A stretch of DNA of 64,000 bases. Source: Sphingobacterium sp. UT-1RO-CII-1 (GTDB taxonomy: Bacteria; Bacteroidota; Bacteroidia; Sphingobacteriales; Sphingobacteriaceae). A program made the position numbers and the translations under genes. Each line of letters starts with the position of its first letter. The stretch's first letter is position 1. Below are positions 1 through 7,721 of the stretch, piece by piece. Location: contig NZ_JAPPVJ010000003.1 in assembly GCF_026711005.1 (NCBI RefSeq), positions 372,001 through 436,000 of the forward strand. Reading direction: 5' to 3'. The notes below the pieces were generated by a model, which saw only the letters and a list, made by a program, of their open reading frames with translations, was not told where the DNA came from and did not search any database.

Positions 1-30
1 CAAGCACATAAAGCTATCCTTTTTCTTTCG

Positions 31-38
31 TAAATTTG
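31..38 (+). promoter_or_regulatory. Candidate -7 promoter box of the globin gene
   Basis: TAAATTTG matches the Bacteroidota -7 consensus TAnnTTTG and ends only 4 nt before the ATG at 43. Transcription would begin at or next to the start codon, giving a leaderless or nearly leaderless mRNA. No TTTG -33 element is visible in the 30 bases available to the left. Inference from motif only. Confidence 0.45.
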
Positions 39-42
39 ACGT

Positions 43-435
43 ATGAGCAAGCATGATATTTCGGATCTAGATGATATAAAAAATTTAGTCGACACCTTCT
101 ACGGGAAAGTACAGGTCGATGACTTTATAGGCCCTATTTTTAATGAAAAAATAAGAAACAATTGGCCGGAGCATTTACGTAAAATGTACCAATTTTGGCA
201 AACAATACTACTAGATCAACATACCTATCAAGGGCGGCCATTCCCCCCTCATGCGCAGCTTCCAATAAAGCAGGAACACTTTGAGCGCTGGCTTGCCCTA
301 TTCGATACAACAGTCAATGAGCTCTACGAAGGTCCTATTGCTGAAGAAGCAAAATCCCGAGGTAGAAAAATGGCTACACTTTTTCAAGTAAAATTAGAAC
401 ATATCCGTCAATCGCCTTTCCGCCCCTTACTCTAG
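43..435 (+). CDS. Group III-like truncated haemoglobin
   Basis: Small cytoplasmic heme protein of the truncated (2-on-2) haemoglobin family, 130 aa, the usual length for group III. Seen: an N-terminal helix leading into DDFIGPIFNE, then MYQFWQTIL, and a proximal-region H in KQEHFERWLALF followed by the G/H helices ending KMATLFQVKLEHIR. The family binds O2, NO or sulfide; the in vivo role of group III members is poorly defined. The ATG at 43 follows a candidate promoter box by 4 nt. It is monocistronic and convergent with the M28 peptidase gene. Group III assignment rests on the overall pattern, not an alignment. Confidence 0.85.
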   Translation: MSKHDISDLDDIKNLVDTFYGKVQVDDFIGPIFNEKIRNNWPEHLRKMYQFWQTILLDQHTYQGRPFPPHAQLPIKQEHFERWLALFDTTVNELYEGPIAEEAKSRGRKMATLFQVKLEHIRQSPFRPLL

Positions 436-650
436 TAAGCTCTATTCTACGTAGTTCCTATACTAATATAGCGATTTTTCTAGCTATAGGTATTCTAATT
501 ACTCATGCCACAGCCTCGCCACCTACAATGCTGTCTGTTGCCTTCACATACATCAGCAATCCCTCCTAAAGCTGCCAGCGACTCCTAGCCGCTCCTAACG
601 AAGTCATAATCACCAGCCTTTACCTAAAGCACAAGACAACAAACATACAT

Positions 651-694
651 AAGATAAATACGGGATAACATAGGGATAAGTATGGGGTAAACTA
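651..694. repeat. Four 11-bp tandem units, RRGATAAnnTA-like
   Basis: Four adjacent 11-mers: AAGATAAATAC, GGGATAACATA, GGGATAAGTAT and GGGGTAAACTA. The GGGATAA core is kept in phase while the last four bases vary. The period is about one helical turn and is not a multiple of three, so it is not coding. Confidence 0.75.
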
Positions 695-700
695 GAATAA

Positions 701-750
701 TCACGGACTTCCACGGACTTTCACGCATTTTCACGGACTTTCACGGACTA
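701..750. repeat. Five 10-bp tandem units, TCACGGACTT
   Basis: Five head-to-tail decamers: TCACGGACTT, CCACGGACTT, TCACGCATTT, TCACGGACTT, TCACGGACTA. Units 1 and 4 are identical and the others differ at one or two positions. The array begins 6 bp after the 11-bp array. The 10-bp period excludes a coding repeat. Confidence 0.85.
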
Positions 751-781
751 ATTGCCTACACAGAAAAGAAAAAGGAAAGAA

Positions 782-806
782 TCTTAGGGTCGGATTGACC
801 CTAAGA
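782..806. terminator. Hairpin between convergent genes
   Basis: Perfect stem TCTTAGGGTC / GACCCTAAGA with a 5-nt loop, GGATT. No strong T-run follows on either strand, so it may be a factor-assisted terminator or a 3' stabilising structure. Confidence 0.5.
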
Positions 807-819
807 CTAATATAGAAAA

Positions 820-843
820 TTAATTGGCATCAAAGCCAATTAA
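820..843. terminator. Second hairpin, 3' of the M28 peptidase gene
   Basis: Perfect 9-bp stem TTAATTGGC / GCCAATTAA with a 6-nt loop, 13 bp beyond the peptidase stop codon on the minus strand. AT-rich flanks give only weak T-tracts. It probably forms the 3' end of the peptidase mRNA. Confidence 0.5.
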
Positions 844-855
844 CATCAATAATAA

Positions 856-2241
856 TTAATGCAATGTATCAATCTGCTGATCAATCAAATAAAGTAAAGA
901 AGCAATCGCTGCTACCCCAGACTGCAACTCCCTATGATCTACCGCTTCAAATACATCCTTTGCCGAGTGATGAAGGTCAAAATAACGATTTGGATCAGGA
1001 CGAAAATTAAACATCACCGTATTCGGGAAATGCCTACCCCATACACCTGAATCTACACCTGGGCTTCCCTGTAGAAAACGGGATACCCAATATTTTTCTT
1101 CAAACAAAGGCTGCCATTTTTCCTGAATCAAAGCGACCTGAGAAGCCGAAGCTTTAATATCAAATCCTCGCGGAGCAAAACCACCTGCATCACTCTCTAT
1201 TGCAGCAATTAATTTCTCTTCCCGTTCTTTTGCCTCCTCTCCATATTTTAAAGCTCCATGCACCCCATTTTCTTCATTCATATAAAACACCAAACGGATT
1301 GTATGCTTAGGCTTATAGCCCAAAGCCATTAACGTACGTATGGCATCCAAAGTTCCCATAGTACCTGTACCGTTATCATGTGCTCCCTCACCGACATCCC
1401 AAGAGTCAATATGTCCGCCAATGGTAATAATTTCGTTAGGCTTCTCGCTACCATGCCATTCTGCTATAACATTATGCGTATTCACCAAACCTTTCCAGGC
1501 TCCATGTCCCGATAAATTTACTTTTGTTTTAGAATCTTCCTTTAAGATATCCGATAGCTTTGTTGCCCCTACAGCCGAAATAGCAAAAGCAGGGATACTG
1601 TCTATTCCTTCCACATAGCGTGTACCTCCGGTATGTGGGTAATCATCAAAACGGGAAGAGCCTAAAGAGCGAAAAAGATAAGCAACTGCCCCTAGCTTGG
1701 CTGCCTCTGCTGGGCCACGGCTACGTTGCCCACTATTCAGTCCATAAGCCACACCTGTTTCAACAATGGTCTCATCCCAAGCTTTATTTACAAAAACAAT
1801 CTTCCCCTCTACCGCATCACCATGCTGGCGGAGTTCGCTCAACAATTCAATCTCCAATACCTCAGCCTCTAAACCTTCAGTAGGGGTAGCAACTGATCCT
1901 CCCAGTAATAACACATTTAAGGGTTCTTGGCTTCCTTTTATAAATGCTTTTTCCGCAGGACCTCTATCCCAATAGGGTACCTGAACATCCTGTAAGTACA
2001 CCTTATCGAAAGGTAATTTTTCCATCAGCGTTTTAGACCATTGCACAGCTCGGTCGGAACGTTCCGATCCGGCGATACGATGCCCGATTTCCTTCGTGAG
2101 ATACCGCAAATTAGAATAAGCCTCACCATTAGTAAAAGACTCTTTATATATCTTATCCAACATCAATGAATCCTGCTCCTGAGCAGCAAGTGATCCCAGT
2201 CCAAATACAGAAAGGGCCGAAAAAAAAAGTATATGCTTCAT
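856..2241 (-). CDS. Secreted M28-family metallopeptidase
   Basis: Zinc-dependent exopeptidase of family M28 (carboxypeptidase Q-like), 461 aa, exported by a signal peptide (residues 1-20, ending SLAAQ). A protease-associated-type insert occupies roughly residues 110-240, followed by the catalytic domain. Di-zinc ligand motifs are present in order: GGHIDSWD, GAHDNGTG, NEEN, ESDAGG and DLHHSAKD. It probably releases amino acids from peptides in the periplasm or outside the cell. No operon partner: the globin is convergent and the upstream smr gene is divergent. The family is clear; substrate specificity cannot be read from sequence. Confidence 0.92.
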   Translation of the reverse strand: MKHILFFSALSVFGLGSLAAQEQDSLMLDKIYKESFTNGEAYSNLRYLTKEIGHRIAGSERSDRAVQWSKTLMEKLPFDKVYLQDVQVPYWDRGPAEKAFIKGSQEPLNVLLLGGSVATPTEGLEAEVLEIELLSELRQHGDAVEGKIVFVNKAWDETIVETGVAYGLNSGQRSRGPAEAAKLGAVAYLFRSLGSSRFDDYPHTGGTRYVEGIDSIPAFAISAVGATKLSDILKEDSKTKVNLSGHGAWKGLVNTHNVIAEWHGSEKPNEIITIGGHIDSWDVGEGAHDNGTGTMGTLDAIRTLMALGYKPKHTIRLVFYMNEENGVHGALKYGEEAKEREEKLIAAIESDAGGFAPRGFDIKASASQVALIQEKWQPLFEEKYWVSRFLQGSPGVDSGVWGRHFPNTVMFNFRPDPNRYFDLHHSAKDVFEAVDHRELQSGVAAIASLLYLIDQQIDTLH

Positions 2242-2415
2242 AAAGGTTTTTTCTATGTGTATAGTCTATCTTTTATCTATCTTATGAAATAAAACCCGAG
2301 ACGCACTTATATCGCTTTTACAATAACACCATGCATAATATTTAATACCAGGTTATGTTTCGCAGAAGCTACGCAACATGGATCTTTCATATTTTAGAAT
2401 GCTAAACTTAAGTAT

Positions 2416-2423
2416 TATTTTTG
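2416..2423 (+). promoter_or_regulatory. Candidate -7 box of the Smr gene
   Basis: TATTTTTG (TAnnTTTG consensus) ends 4 nt before the ATG at 2428. The expected -33 position (about 2393) reads TTTAG, one mismatch from TTTG. The distance predicts a leaderless transcript. Confidence 0.45.
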
Positions 2424-2427
2424 AAAA

Positions 2428-2733
2428 ATGGCAAGAGAATTACCCCGACCGCCAAAAACGGTGGATCTACACAGTGATGCTTTTTTAAGCAATTTGGACG
2501 AATACGAAGCTGACGAGCTTCTGGCAGAATCCATCGACCTCTTGCGTGCATCCCTAGATGCTGCCATCTATTGGGATTATGCCGAAATACGCTTTATCCA
2601 CGGTAAAGGTAAAGGCACTTTACGTAAAGCTGTCTATCAAGAGCTCGCCTATTACAAATCTAGCGGTGCTATTGCCCAGTATCACCCTGCCTATCACAAT
2701 GAAGATATTGTCATCGTAAATATCGGCCTATAA
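2428..2733 (+). CDS. Small Smr-domain protein
   Basis: 101-aa protein that is almost entirely an Smr domain, the fold found at the C-terminus of MutS2 and often associated with nuclease or nucleic-acid binding activity. Seen: the N-terminal VDLHSD (DLH motif), then FIHGKGKGTLRKAV, the HGxGxGxLR loop, and YHPAYHNEDIVIVNI at the end. Stand-alone Smr proteins of this length are common in Bacteroidota; their substrate is not established. The stop codon lies next to, and on the opposite strand from, that of the MRJP-family gene, so the two genes overlap tail-to-tail by 6 bp. Confidence 0.85.
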   Translation: MARELPRPPKTVDLHSDAFLSNLDEYEADELLAESIDLLRASLDAAIYWDYAEIRFIHGKGKGTLRKAVYQELAYYKSSGAIAQYHPAYHNEDIVIVNIGL

Positions 2734-3828
2734 TACTTTAACTCGGTATATTTCATATGGAAAACTCGTTTTATCCTCCCCTCCGTGCCATTGTGGCAAA
2801 CGGTTGACCTGTGCGCATGAAAAATAAAGGTAGCCATCACTACCCACACCTAAAGAGTCTGGCCAGATCAACCGGCTATCTTGCACAACAAGTTCAATCT
2901 TTCCGTCGGGAGTTAATCTTTTTATACTATAATCCAATGACGATGTTAAGTAAATATTCCCTTCACGGTCCGCAACCAACCCATGTGTAATAGTGGTTTC
3001 CCCAAGGTCTTCTACATAACCCTGTAAAGAGGCTGCTGATAATGCAGCATCTGCAAGGTACCTCGTTTCTATCCGATAAAGATGCAGGCTATTAATAGGT
3101 TTAAAATAAAAATAACGATTATCTTTCGTCAGTGCAATCCCGTTTACGTTCGAACGAAACGGATTGCCCTGCCTATCACGCATATCTTTACCCTCATACT
3201 GCAGTACAATATCAGGATCGGCCAGTGTAAACGCTGTATTTGCCAGCACCAAACGGCTTTGGCGGCTTTTCAAGTCTAAAACCACTATACCTGCCTGTCC
3301 GGGATCAGAAAGGTAAGCCATCTGCTTATCCGTGTCAACACGAACGTCGTTCAGTGCAGACTTAAATTTATCCAACCCTTCAAAATCATATTCACTGACG
3401 ACTTTATTTGTAGCCAAATCAATCTGAACCAACTTAAAATCACCAGTGCGCGCCTGTTCATCACCATCGCCAAAAATAGACTGCGAAGGAGAAGGCTTTG
3501 AATCCAGCACCCACAGCTGATCATTCGTATCTACATATATATCCTGTACATTAACAAAGAATTTTGCTTTGTCTGTACCCTCTTTCACGTTCCATTCTGA
3601 ATTTGGAAAAGCTTCTGCCTTTCCATTACTAACCTCCGCCAAACCAAAAGCATAAGGCTCACGCTTAGGAAATGAAACAAAAACCCTGTTTGTACTAGAC
3701 ACACTGACCCCTATAGGCTGCGACTTACCCAAGGAGACCACCACTTCCAACTTTGGGTCGTGCATCTGCTGTCCGCTCACAAAAGATCCTACCATAAAAA
3801 AAATTGCCATTAAAAAATAAAACCGCAT
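2728..3828 (-). CDS. Exported yellow/MRJP-family protein
   Basis: 366-aa protein with a signal peptide (about residues 1-20, ending VSGQQ) and a six-bladed propeller-like body typical of the major royal jelly/yellow family, often annotated as L-dopachrome tautomerase-related. Seen: SLGKSQPIGVSVS near the N-terminus, NDQLWVLDS, VVLDL, NGIALTKDNRYFYF, THGLVADREGNIYLTS and WPDSLGVGSDGYLYF, a regular recurrence of propeller strands. Bacterial members have no settled function. It lies downstream of the LysR gene on the same strand with a gap of about 70 bp and may be co-transcribed with it. No terminator separates it from the convergent smr gene. Confidence 0.8.
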   Translation of the reverse strand: MRFYFLMAIFFMVGSFVSGQQMHDPKLEVVVSLGKSQPIGVSVSSTNRVFVSFPKREPYAFGLAEVSNGKAEAFPNSEWNVKEGTDKAKFFVNVQDIYVDTNDQLWVLDSKPSPSQSIFGDGDEQARTGDFKLVQIDLATNKVVSEYDFEGLDKFKSALNDVRVDTDKQMAYLSDPGQAGIVVLDLKSRQSRLVLANTAFTLADPDIVLQYEGKDMRDRQGNPFRSNVNGIALTKDNRYFYFKPINSLHLYRIETRYLADAALSAASLQGYVEDLGETTITHGLVADREGNIYLTSSLDYSIKRLTPDGKIELVVQDSRLIWPDSLGVGSDGYLYFSCAQVNRLPQWHGGEDKTSFPYEIYRVKVL

Positions 3829-3901
3829 GTTCCTATCATTTTAAAACCGCTACAAAAGCAACATCTCTTCAAATTATTTAACAAAGCATAGGCGATATAG
3901 T

Positions 3902-4816
3902 TTACACTTTTAGCAGGTCCTCCTTTTCCAGTTCTTCTTTCATAATCTGAAGAAACAAAGTCTTTGCTTTAGACATACTATCCTGACTCCAGAGCAAGGA
4001 TAATGTTGTGCGTTGTTTAAGCGACCCTAAGTCTATAAAATTAACAAGTGTTGTATACCCCCTTTTCAGGGATGCCGGTACAATAGCTACCCCGAGCCCC
4101 TGCTCCACTAAATTAAAAATAGACAGGGCGTTTACCGTGCGCAAGGCCACTTTAGGTACGAAACCTGCATCGCTAAATATACTCATCACCAAATCATAAT
4201 ACGAATGGCTATAGTTTTTTGAAAACAAGATAAAAGGCTCTGTCGAAAAATCTTTCAGCGAAACAAAATTTTCCTGCTGTATAGGAAAATCACGGGGAAC
4301 GGCTAATAAAAAATGCTCAGTAAGCACTGGTAAGCTGCTCAGTCCTTTAGGCACTTCATCCAGCCGTACAAAACCAAAGTCCAATTCTTCTCGCAACAGT
4401 TTATCCAATTGCGTATTATTGGAAAGCTCCTGCAAGTCTACCTCAAATAAAGGATAGTCGTGTTTCAACGTCACTAAAAGCTGCGCTAAAACCGACTGTA
4501 CAGCCGAGCCTATAAACCCTACTTTAAGCTCCATAACTCCACCATCCTGAAAAGTACGAATATGCCGATCGACTCTTCGCAATGTCACAAACAAACTATC
4601 CACTTCTTCTTTTAAATAGCGGCCCGCTGCCGTCAGCGCCACACTACACTTGTTACGTTCGAACAATTCAACGCCATATCTTTCCTCCATCTGCTTAATC
4701 TGCCGGGTCAATCCGGGCTGTGATATAAACAGTCTTTCGGCAGCTTTCCTGAAGTGTAGCTCCTCTGCCAGAACACCAAAATAATGCAGATGTCTCAACT
4801 CTATCTGATAACTCAT
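3902..4816 (-). CDS. LysR-family regulator, probably of hut
   Basis: 304-aa LysR-type regulator. The N-terminal winged HTH is clear: LRHLHYFGVLAEELHF, AAERLFISQPGLTRQIKQME, GVELFERN. An effector-binding domain follows from about residue 90. An ATG at 4867 would add 17 atypical residues; the ATG at 4816 (MSYQIELRHLHYF) matches the family start, so I chose it. It is divergent from hutH with 84 bp between the two starts, the classic arrangement for a LysR activator of the adjacent operon. That it controls histidine degradation is inferred from position; HutC (GntR) or HutP are the better known hut regulators elsewhere. Confidence 0.88.
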   Translation of the reverse strand: MSYQIELRHLHYFGVLAEELHFRKAAERLFISQPGLTRQIKQMEERYGVELFERNKCSVALTAAGRYLKEEVDSLFVTLRRVDRHIRTFQDGGVMELKVGFIGSAVQSVLAQLLVTLKHDYPLFEVDLQELSNNTQLDKLLREELDFGFVRLDEVPKGLSSLPVLTEHFLLAVPRDFPIQQENFVSLKDFSTEPFILFSKNYSHSYYDLVMSIFSDAGFVPKVALRTVNALSIFNLVEQGLGVAIVPASLKRGYTTLVNFIDLGSLKQRTTLSLLWSQDSMSKAKTLFLQIMKEELEKEDLLKV

Positions 4817-4820
4817 AGTA

Positions 4821-4842
4821 ATCAATGATTGACAATATTGAT
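4821..4842. promoter_or_regulatory. Candidate regulator site between lysR and hutH
   Basis: Inverted repeat ATCAAT - 10 bp - ATTGAT, just upstream of the lysR start and about 26 bp before the hutH -7 box. Position suits an activator site, but the spacing does not fit the T-N11-A LysR core well. Weak inference. Confidence 0.3.
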
Positions 4843-4867
4843 ATTTATAATTATTAAAACTAAACAT

Positions 4868-4875
4868 TATTTTTG
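4868..4875 (+). promoter_or_regulatory. Candidate -7 box of the hut operon
   Basis: TATTTTTG matches TAnnTTTG and ends 25 nt before the hutH ATG. No TTTG at the -33 position is seen, which would fit a promoter needing an activator such as the divergent LysR protein. Confidence 0.4.
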
Positions 4876-4900
4876 AGATATAACATTATAGATCACAACA

Positions 4901-6469
4901 ATGGCAGCATTTAAATACGGCATAGATTATCTAACAAGCTCCACTGCCCATGCACTGGCAGAAGGGAAACATACAGGCATACTAACAGCTGAAGCAAAAG
5001 ACGCTATCCTAAAAAGCGCAGGTTATGTAGATAAAATTGTAACATCAGGAAATACTGTTTATGGCATCAACACAGGCTTTGGTCCTTTATGCACCACGAA
5101 GATAGATGCGGACGACACCCGTAAACTACAGGAAAACATTTTAAAAAGCCACGCTGTTGGTGTAGGCGAACCGATAGACAAAACGCTATCGAAAATGATG
5201 ATGATCTTGAAAGTTCACGCTTTATCACGGGGTTTTTCAGGAGTCAAATTGGACACCGTAGAGCGCATATTGTGGCATATTGAGAAAGATATTATCCCGA
5301 TAGTACCTAAACAAGGATCGGTGGGTGCATCGGGCGATTTAGCTCCTCTTTCCCATCTCTTTCTCCCTTTAATAGGTTATGGAGAAGTATGGTATAAGGG
5401 AGCAGTTTGCCCTACGGATGAAGTGTTAAAAGAATACAATTTATCTCCAATAAATCTGGGGGCAAAAGAAGGGTTGGCACTAATCAACGGTACGCAATTT
5501 ATGGCAGCCCATGGCGTACAGGCAGTGTTGCAAATGCATAATTTATTAACAAATGCCGACCTCATTGCCGCACTAATGATAGAAGGATTAAATGGCTCTA
5601 TAAAACCGTTTTTTAAACAATTGCATGCCCTGCGCCCTCACCGTGGAAACAGCTTTGTAGCAGATAGCATTTATAACCTGCTAGAAAACTCGGCAATTGT
5701 AAACTCACATCAAAACTGTTCGCGCGTACAGGATCCTTATTCGTTACGCTGTATTCCGCAGATTCATGGGGCGTCCCGACAGGCATGGCTCCACCTCAAA
5801 GAAACAATAGAAACAGAAATAAATGCGGTTACCGACAACCCTATTATTATTAATGACGAACTTACAATCAGTGGTGGCAGTTTCCACGGACAGCCTATAG
5901 CACTTCCAATGGACTACGCTACACTTGCCGTTTCAGAGATTGGCAACGTATCGGACAGACGTGTTTACCTGTCTCTAGAAGGAGACACACCCAATGTTCC
6001 GAAATTGCTTTTAAAATCTACAGGGCTGAACTCCGGCTTCATGATTTTACAATACACAACAGCAGCCTTAGCAAGTGAAAATAAGTCTTTATGTTTTCCT
6101 GCAAGCGCGGATAGCATACCTACGTCTTTAGGCCAGGAAGACCATGTAAGCATGGGCTCTATCAGTGGGCGAAAACTTATAGAAGTAATAGGCAATGTTA
6201 CCCGCATTCTGAGCATTGAACTCCTTTGCGCTGCACAAGCCTTCGACTTTCACCGTCCGTTACAGTCTACACCTATATTAGAGGCAGTACATAAAACAAT
6301 ACGGGAACACATTCCCCATATCGACGATGACAGACCCATGAAAGATATACTTGAAAATGCGCATACTTTAATCGCATCGGGAAAATTAATCCACGTAGCC
6401 GAACAGACCGCTAAAGAAGCTAATGTTCCCTACTATGGTATAAACAACGACCTTTTTAATACTTTCTAA
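4901..6469 (+). CDS. hutH: Histidine ammonia-lyase
   Basis: First enzyme of histidine degradation: L-histidine to urocanate plus ammonia, cytoplasmic. 522 aa, normal length. The MIO-forming tripeptide Ala-Ser-Gly sits in GSVGASGDLAPLSH (about residues 140-153), and GINTGFGPL near residue 58 supplies the family signature. Other typical segments are NGTQFM, QDPYSLRC and FHGQP. First gene of hutH-hutI-hutU-hutG; hutI begins 2 bp after its stop, so the two are probably translationally coupled. Confidence 0.97.
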   Translation: MAAFKYGIDYLTSSTAHALAEGKHTGILTAEAKDAILKSAGYVDKIVTSGNTVYGINTGFGPLCTTKIDADDTRKLQENILKSHAVGVGEPIDKTLSKMMMILKVHALSRGFSGVKLDTVERILWHIEKDIIPIVPKQGSVGASGDLAPLSHLFLPLIGYGEVWYKGAVCPTDEVLKEYNLSPINLGAKEGLALINGTQFMAAHGVQAVLQMHNLLTNADLIAALMIEGLNGSIKPFFKQLHALRPHRGNSFVADSIYNLLENSAIVNSHQNCSRVQDPYSLRCIPQIHGASRQAWLHLKETIETEINAVTDNPIIINDELTISGGSFHGQPIALPMDYATLAVSEIGNVSDRRVYLSLEGDTPNVPKLLLKSTGLNSGFMILQYTTAALASENKSLCFPASADSIPTSLGQEDHVSMGSISGRKLIEVIGNVTRILSIELLCAAQAFDFHRPLQSTPILEAVHKTIREHIPHIDDDRPMKDILENAHTLIASGKLIHVAEQTAKEANVPYYGINNDLFNTF

Positions 6470-6471
6470 GC

Positions 6472-7719
6472 ATGAAAAAGATACTTATCGGGCCATTTGC
6501 CCAAATACTTACACTAGATAATTTGCCTTTACATGGAGCACTCGCCGATTCTTCACTCGAGGTTATTCAAGAAGGGGGGGTACTGATAGAAGGAGACTAC
6601 ATTGTAGAAACCGGCCTTTACAGCACATTAAAAGAGACTTACGGCGATACGGTTGACTATGTAAAGACTCCACCCCATACCGTATGCCTGCCCGGCTACA
6701 TAGACTGCCATACCCATATCGCTTTCGGTGGCAACCGAGCAAACGATTACGCCTTACGCAATGCCGGAGCAACATACCTCGAAATAGCTGCTGCTGGCGG
6801 AGGTATCTGGAGCACGGTTACCCATACACGAGAAGCTACGGAAGAGGAATTAGTCCATCTGATCGTACAGCGCTCTTCACAGCTCGTAGAGCAAGGCATT
6901 ACGACCATCGAAGTAAAAAGTGGCTATGGCCTATCTGTAGCAGAAGAGCTGAAAATGCTACGAGCTATAAAAAAAGCTCAAAAACAGGTAAAAGCAGATA
7001 TTGTCCCCACTTGTCTAGCTGCACATATGAAACCTAGGGATTATACGGGTACAGGTGAAGAATATCTGCAGGAAATTGCAGACCAACTTTTCCCGATACT
7101 ACGGAAAGAGAAATTGAGCAACCGCATAGATGCTTTCATTGAAGAAAGTGCCTTTTCAGCAGACGAAATTCAAGCCTACTTTAGCACCGCTAAAGAGCAT
7201 GGGTTTGACATTACCGTGCATGCCGACCAGTTTTCAACCTCCGGTTCAAAAGTTGCCACAGCATTTGCTGCTGTTAGTGCCGATCATTTGGAAGCTTCCG
7301 GCGATCGGGAAATAGAATTATTAGCGAAATCCGACACAGTAGCTGTTGCACTTCCTGGTGCTTCCATAGGTTTGGGCTGCGCCTACACTCCTGCCCGAAA
7401 GCTACTGGATAGCGGAGCTTCCCTTGCTATTGCTACCGATTGGAACCCCGGTTCCGCACCTATGGGGCAACTTATGGTGCAGGCTTGCGTGTTGGCAACA
7501 GCCGAGAAGTTAAGCAATGCAGAAGTGTTCACAGCCCTCACCTCACGAGCAGCAAAAGCACTGAACCTGCGCGATCGTGGCGTACTAACAAAAGGTAAAA
7601 AAGCAGATTTCAGCATATACGCTACCGATAATTATCAAAACATCACATACCTGCAGGGCACGTTGCTGCCGCAGCAAGTTTGGAAAAATGGACAACTTAT
7701 TCATGAGACAATCAAGTAA
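6472..7719 (+). CDS. hutI: Imidazolonepropionase
   Basis: Third step of the pathway: 4-imidazolone-5-propionate to N-formimidoyl-L-glutamate. 415 aa amidohydrolase-fold enzyme. Metal and substrate residues are visible in DCHTHIAFGGNR, EVKSGYGL, PTCLAAH, ITVHADQF, SADHLE and ATDWNPGSAP. Gaps to hutH and hutU are 2 bp each, so the three are one polycistronic unit. The start at 6472 leaves a 10-15 residue N-terminal strand before the first core residues, normal for the family. Confidence 0.97.
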   Translation: MKKILIGPFAQILTLDNLPLHGALADSSLEVIQEGGVLIEGDYIVETGLYSTLKETYGDTVDYVKTPPHTVCLPGYIDCHTHIAFGGNRANDYALRNAGATYLEIAAAGGGIWSTVTHTREATEEELVHLIVQRSSQLVEQGITTIEVKSGYGLSVAEELKMLRAIKKAQKQVKADIVPTCLAAHMKPRDYTGTGEEYLQEIADQLFPILRKEKLSNRIDAFIEESAFSADEIQAYFSTAKEHGFDITVHADQFSTSGSKVATAFAAVSADHLEASGDREIELLAKSDTVAVALPGASIGLGCAYTPARKLLDSGASLAIATDWNPGSAPMGQLMVQACVLATAEKLSNAEVFTALTSRAAKALNLRDRGVLTKGKKADFSIYATDNYQNITYLQGTLLPQQVWKNGQLIHETIK

Positions 7720-7721
7720 GC

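Larger units (their letters stand above)
436..855. other. 420 bp non-coding gap with tandem arrays and two hairpins
   Basis: No credible coding region lies between the convergent globin and peptidase genes. The gap holds CTCCTA three times (563, 582, 592), an 11-bp-period array (651-694), a 10-bp-period array (701-750), and two perfect 9-10 bp hairpins (782-806, 820-843). The hairpins probably end the two converging transcripts; the function of the arrays is unknown. Confidence 0.7.

Noticed and set aside
701..750. Possible CRISPR array
   Set aside because: Units are 10 bp with no spacers, and no cas genes are in the window.
1340..1975. Three overlapping plus-strand open frames inside the M28 peptidase gene
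   Set aside because: Antisense shadows; the minus-strand frame carries all metal ligands.
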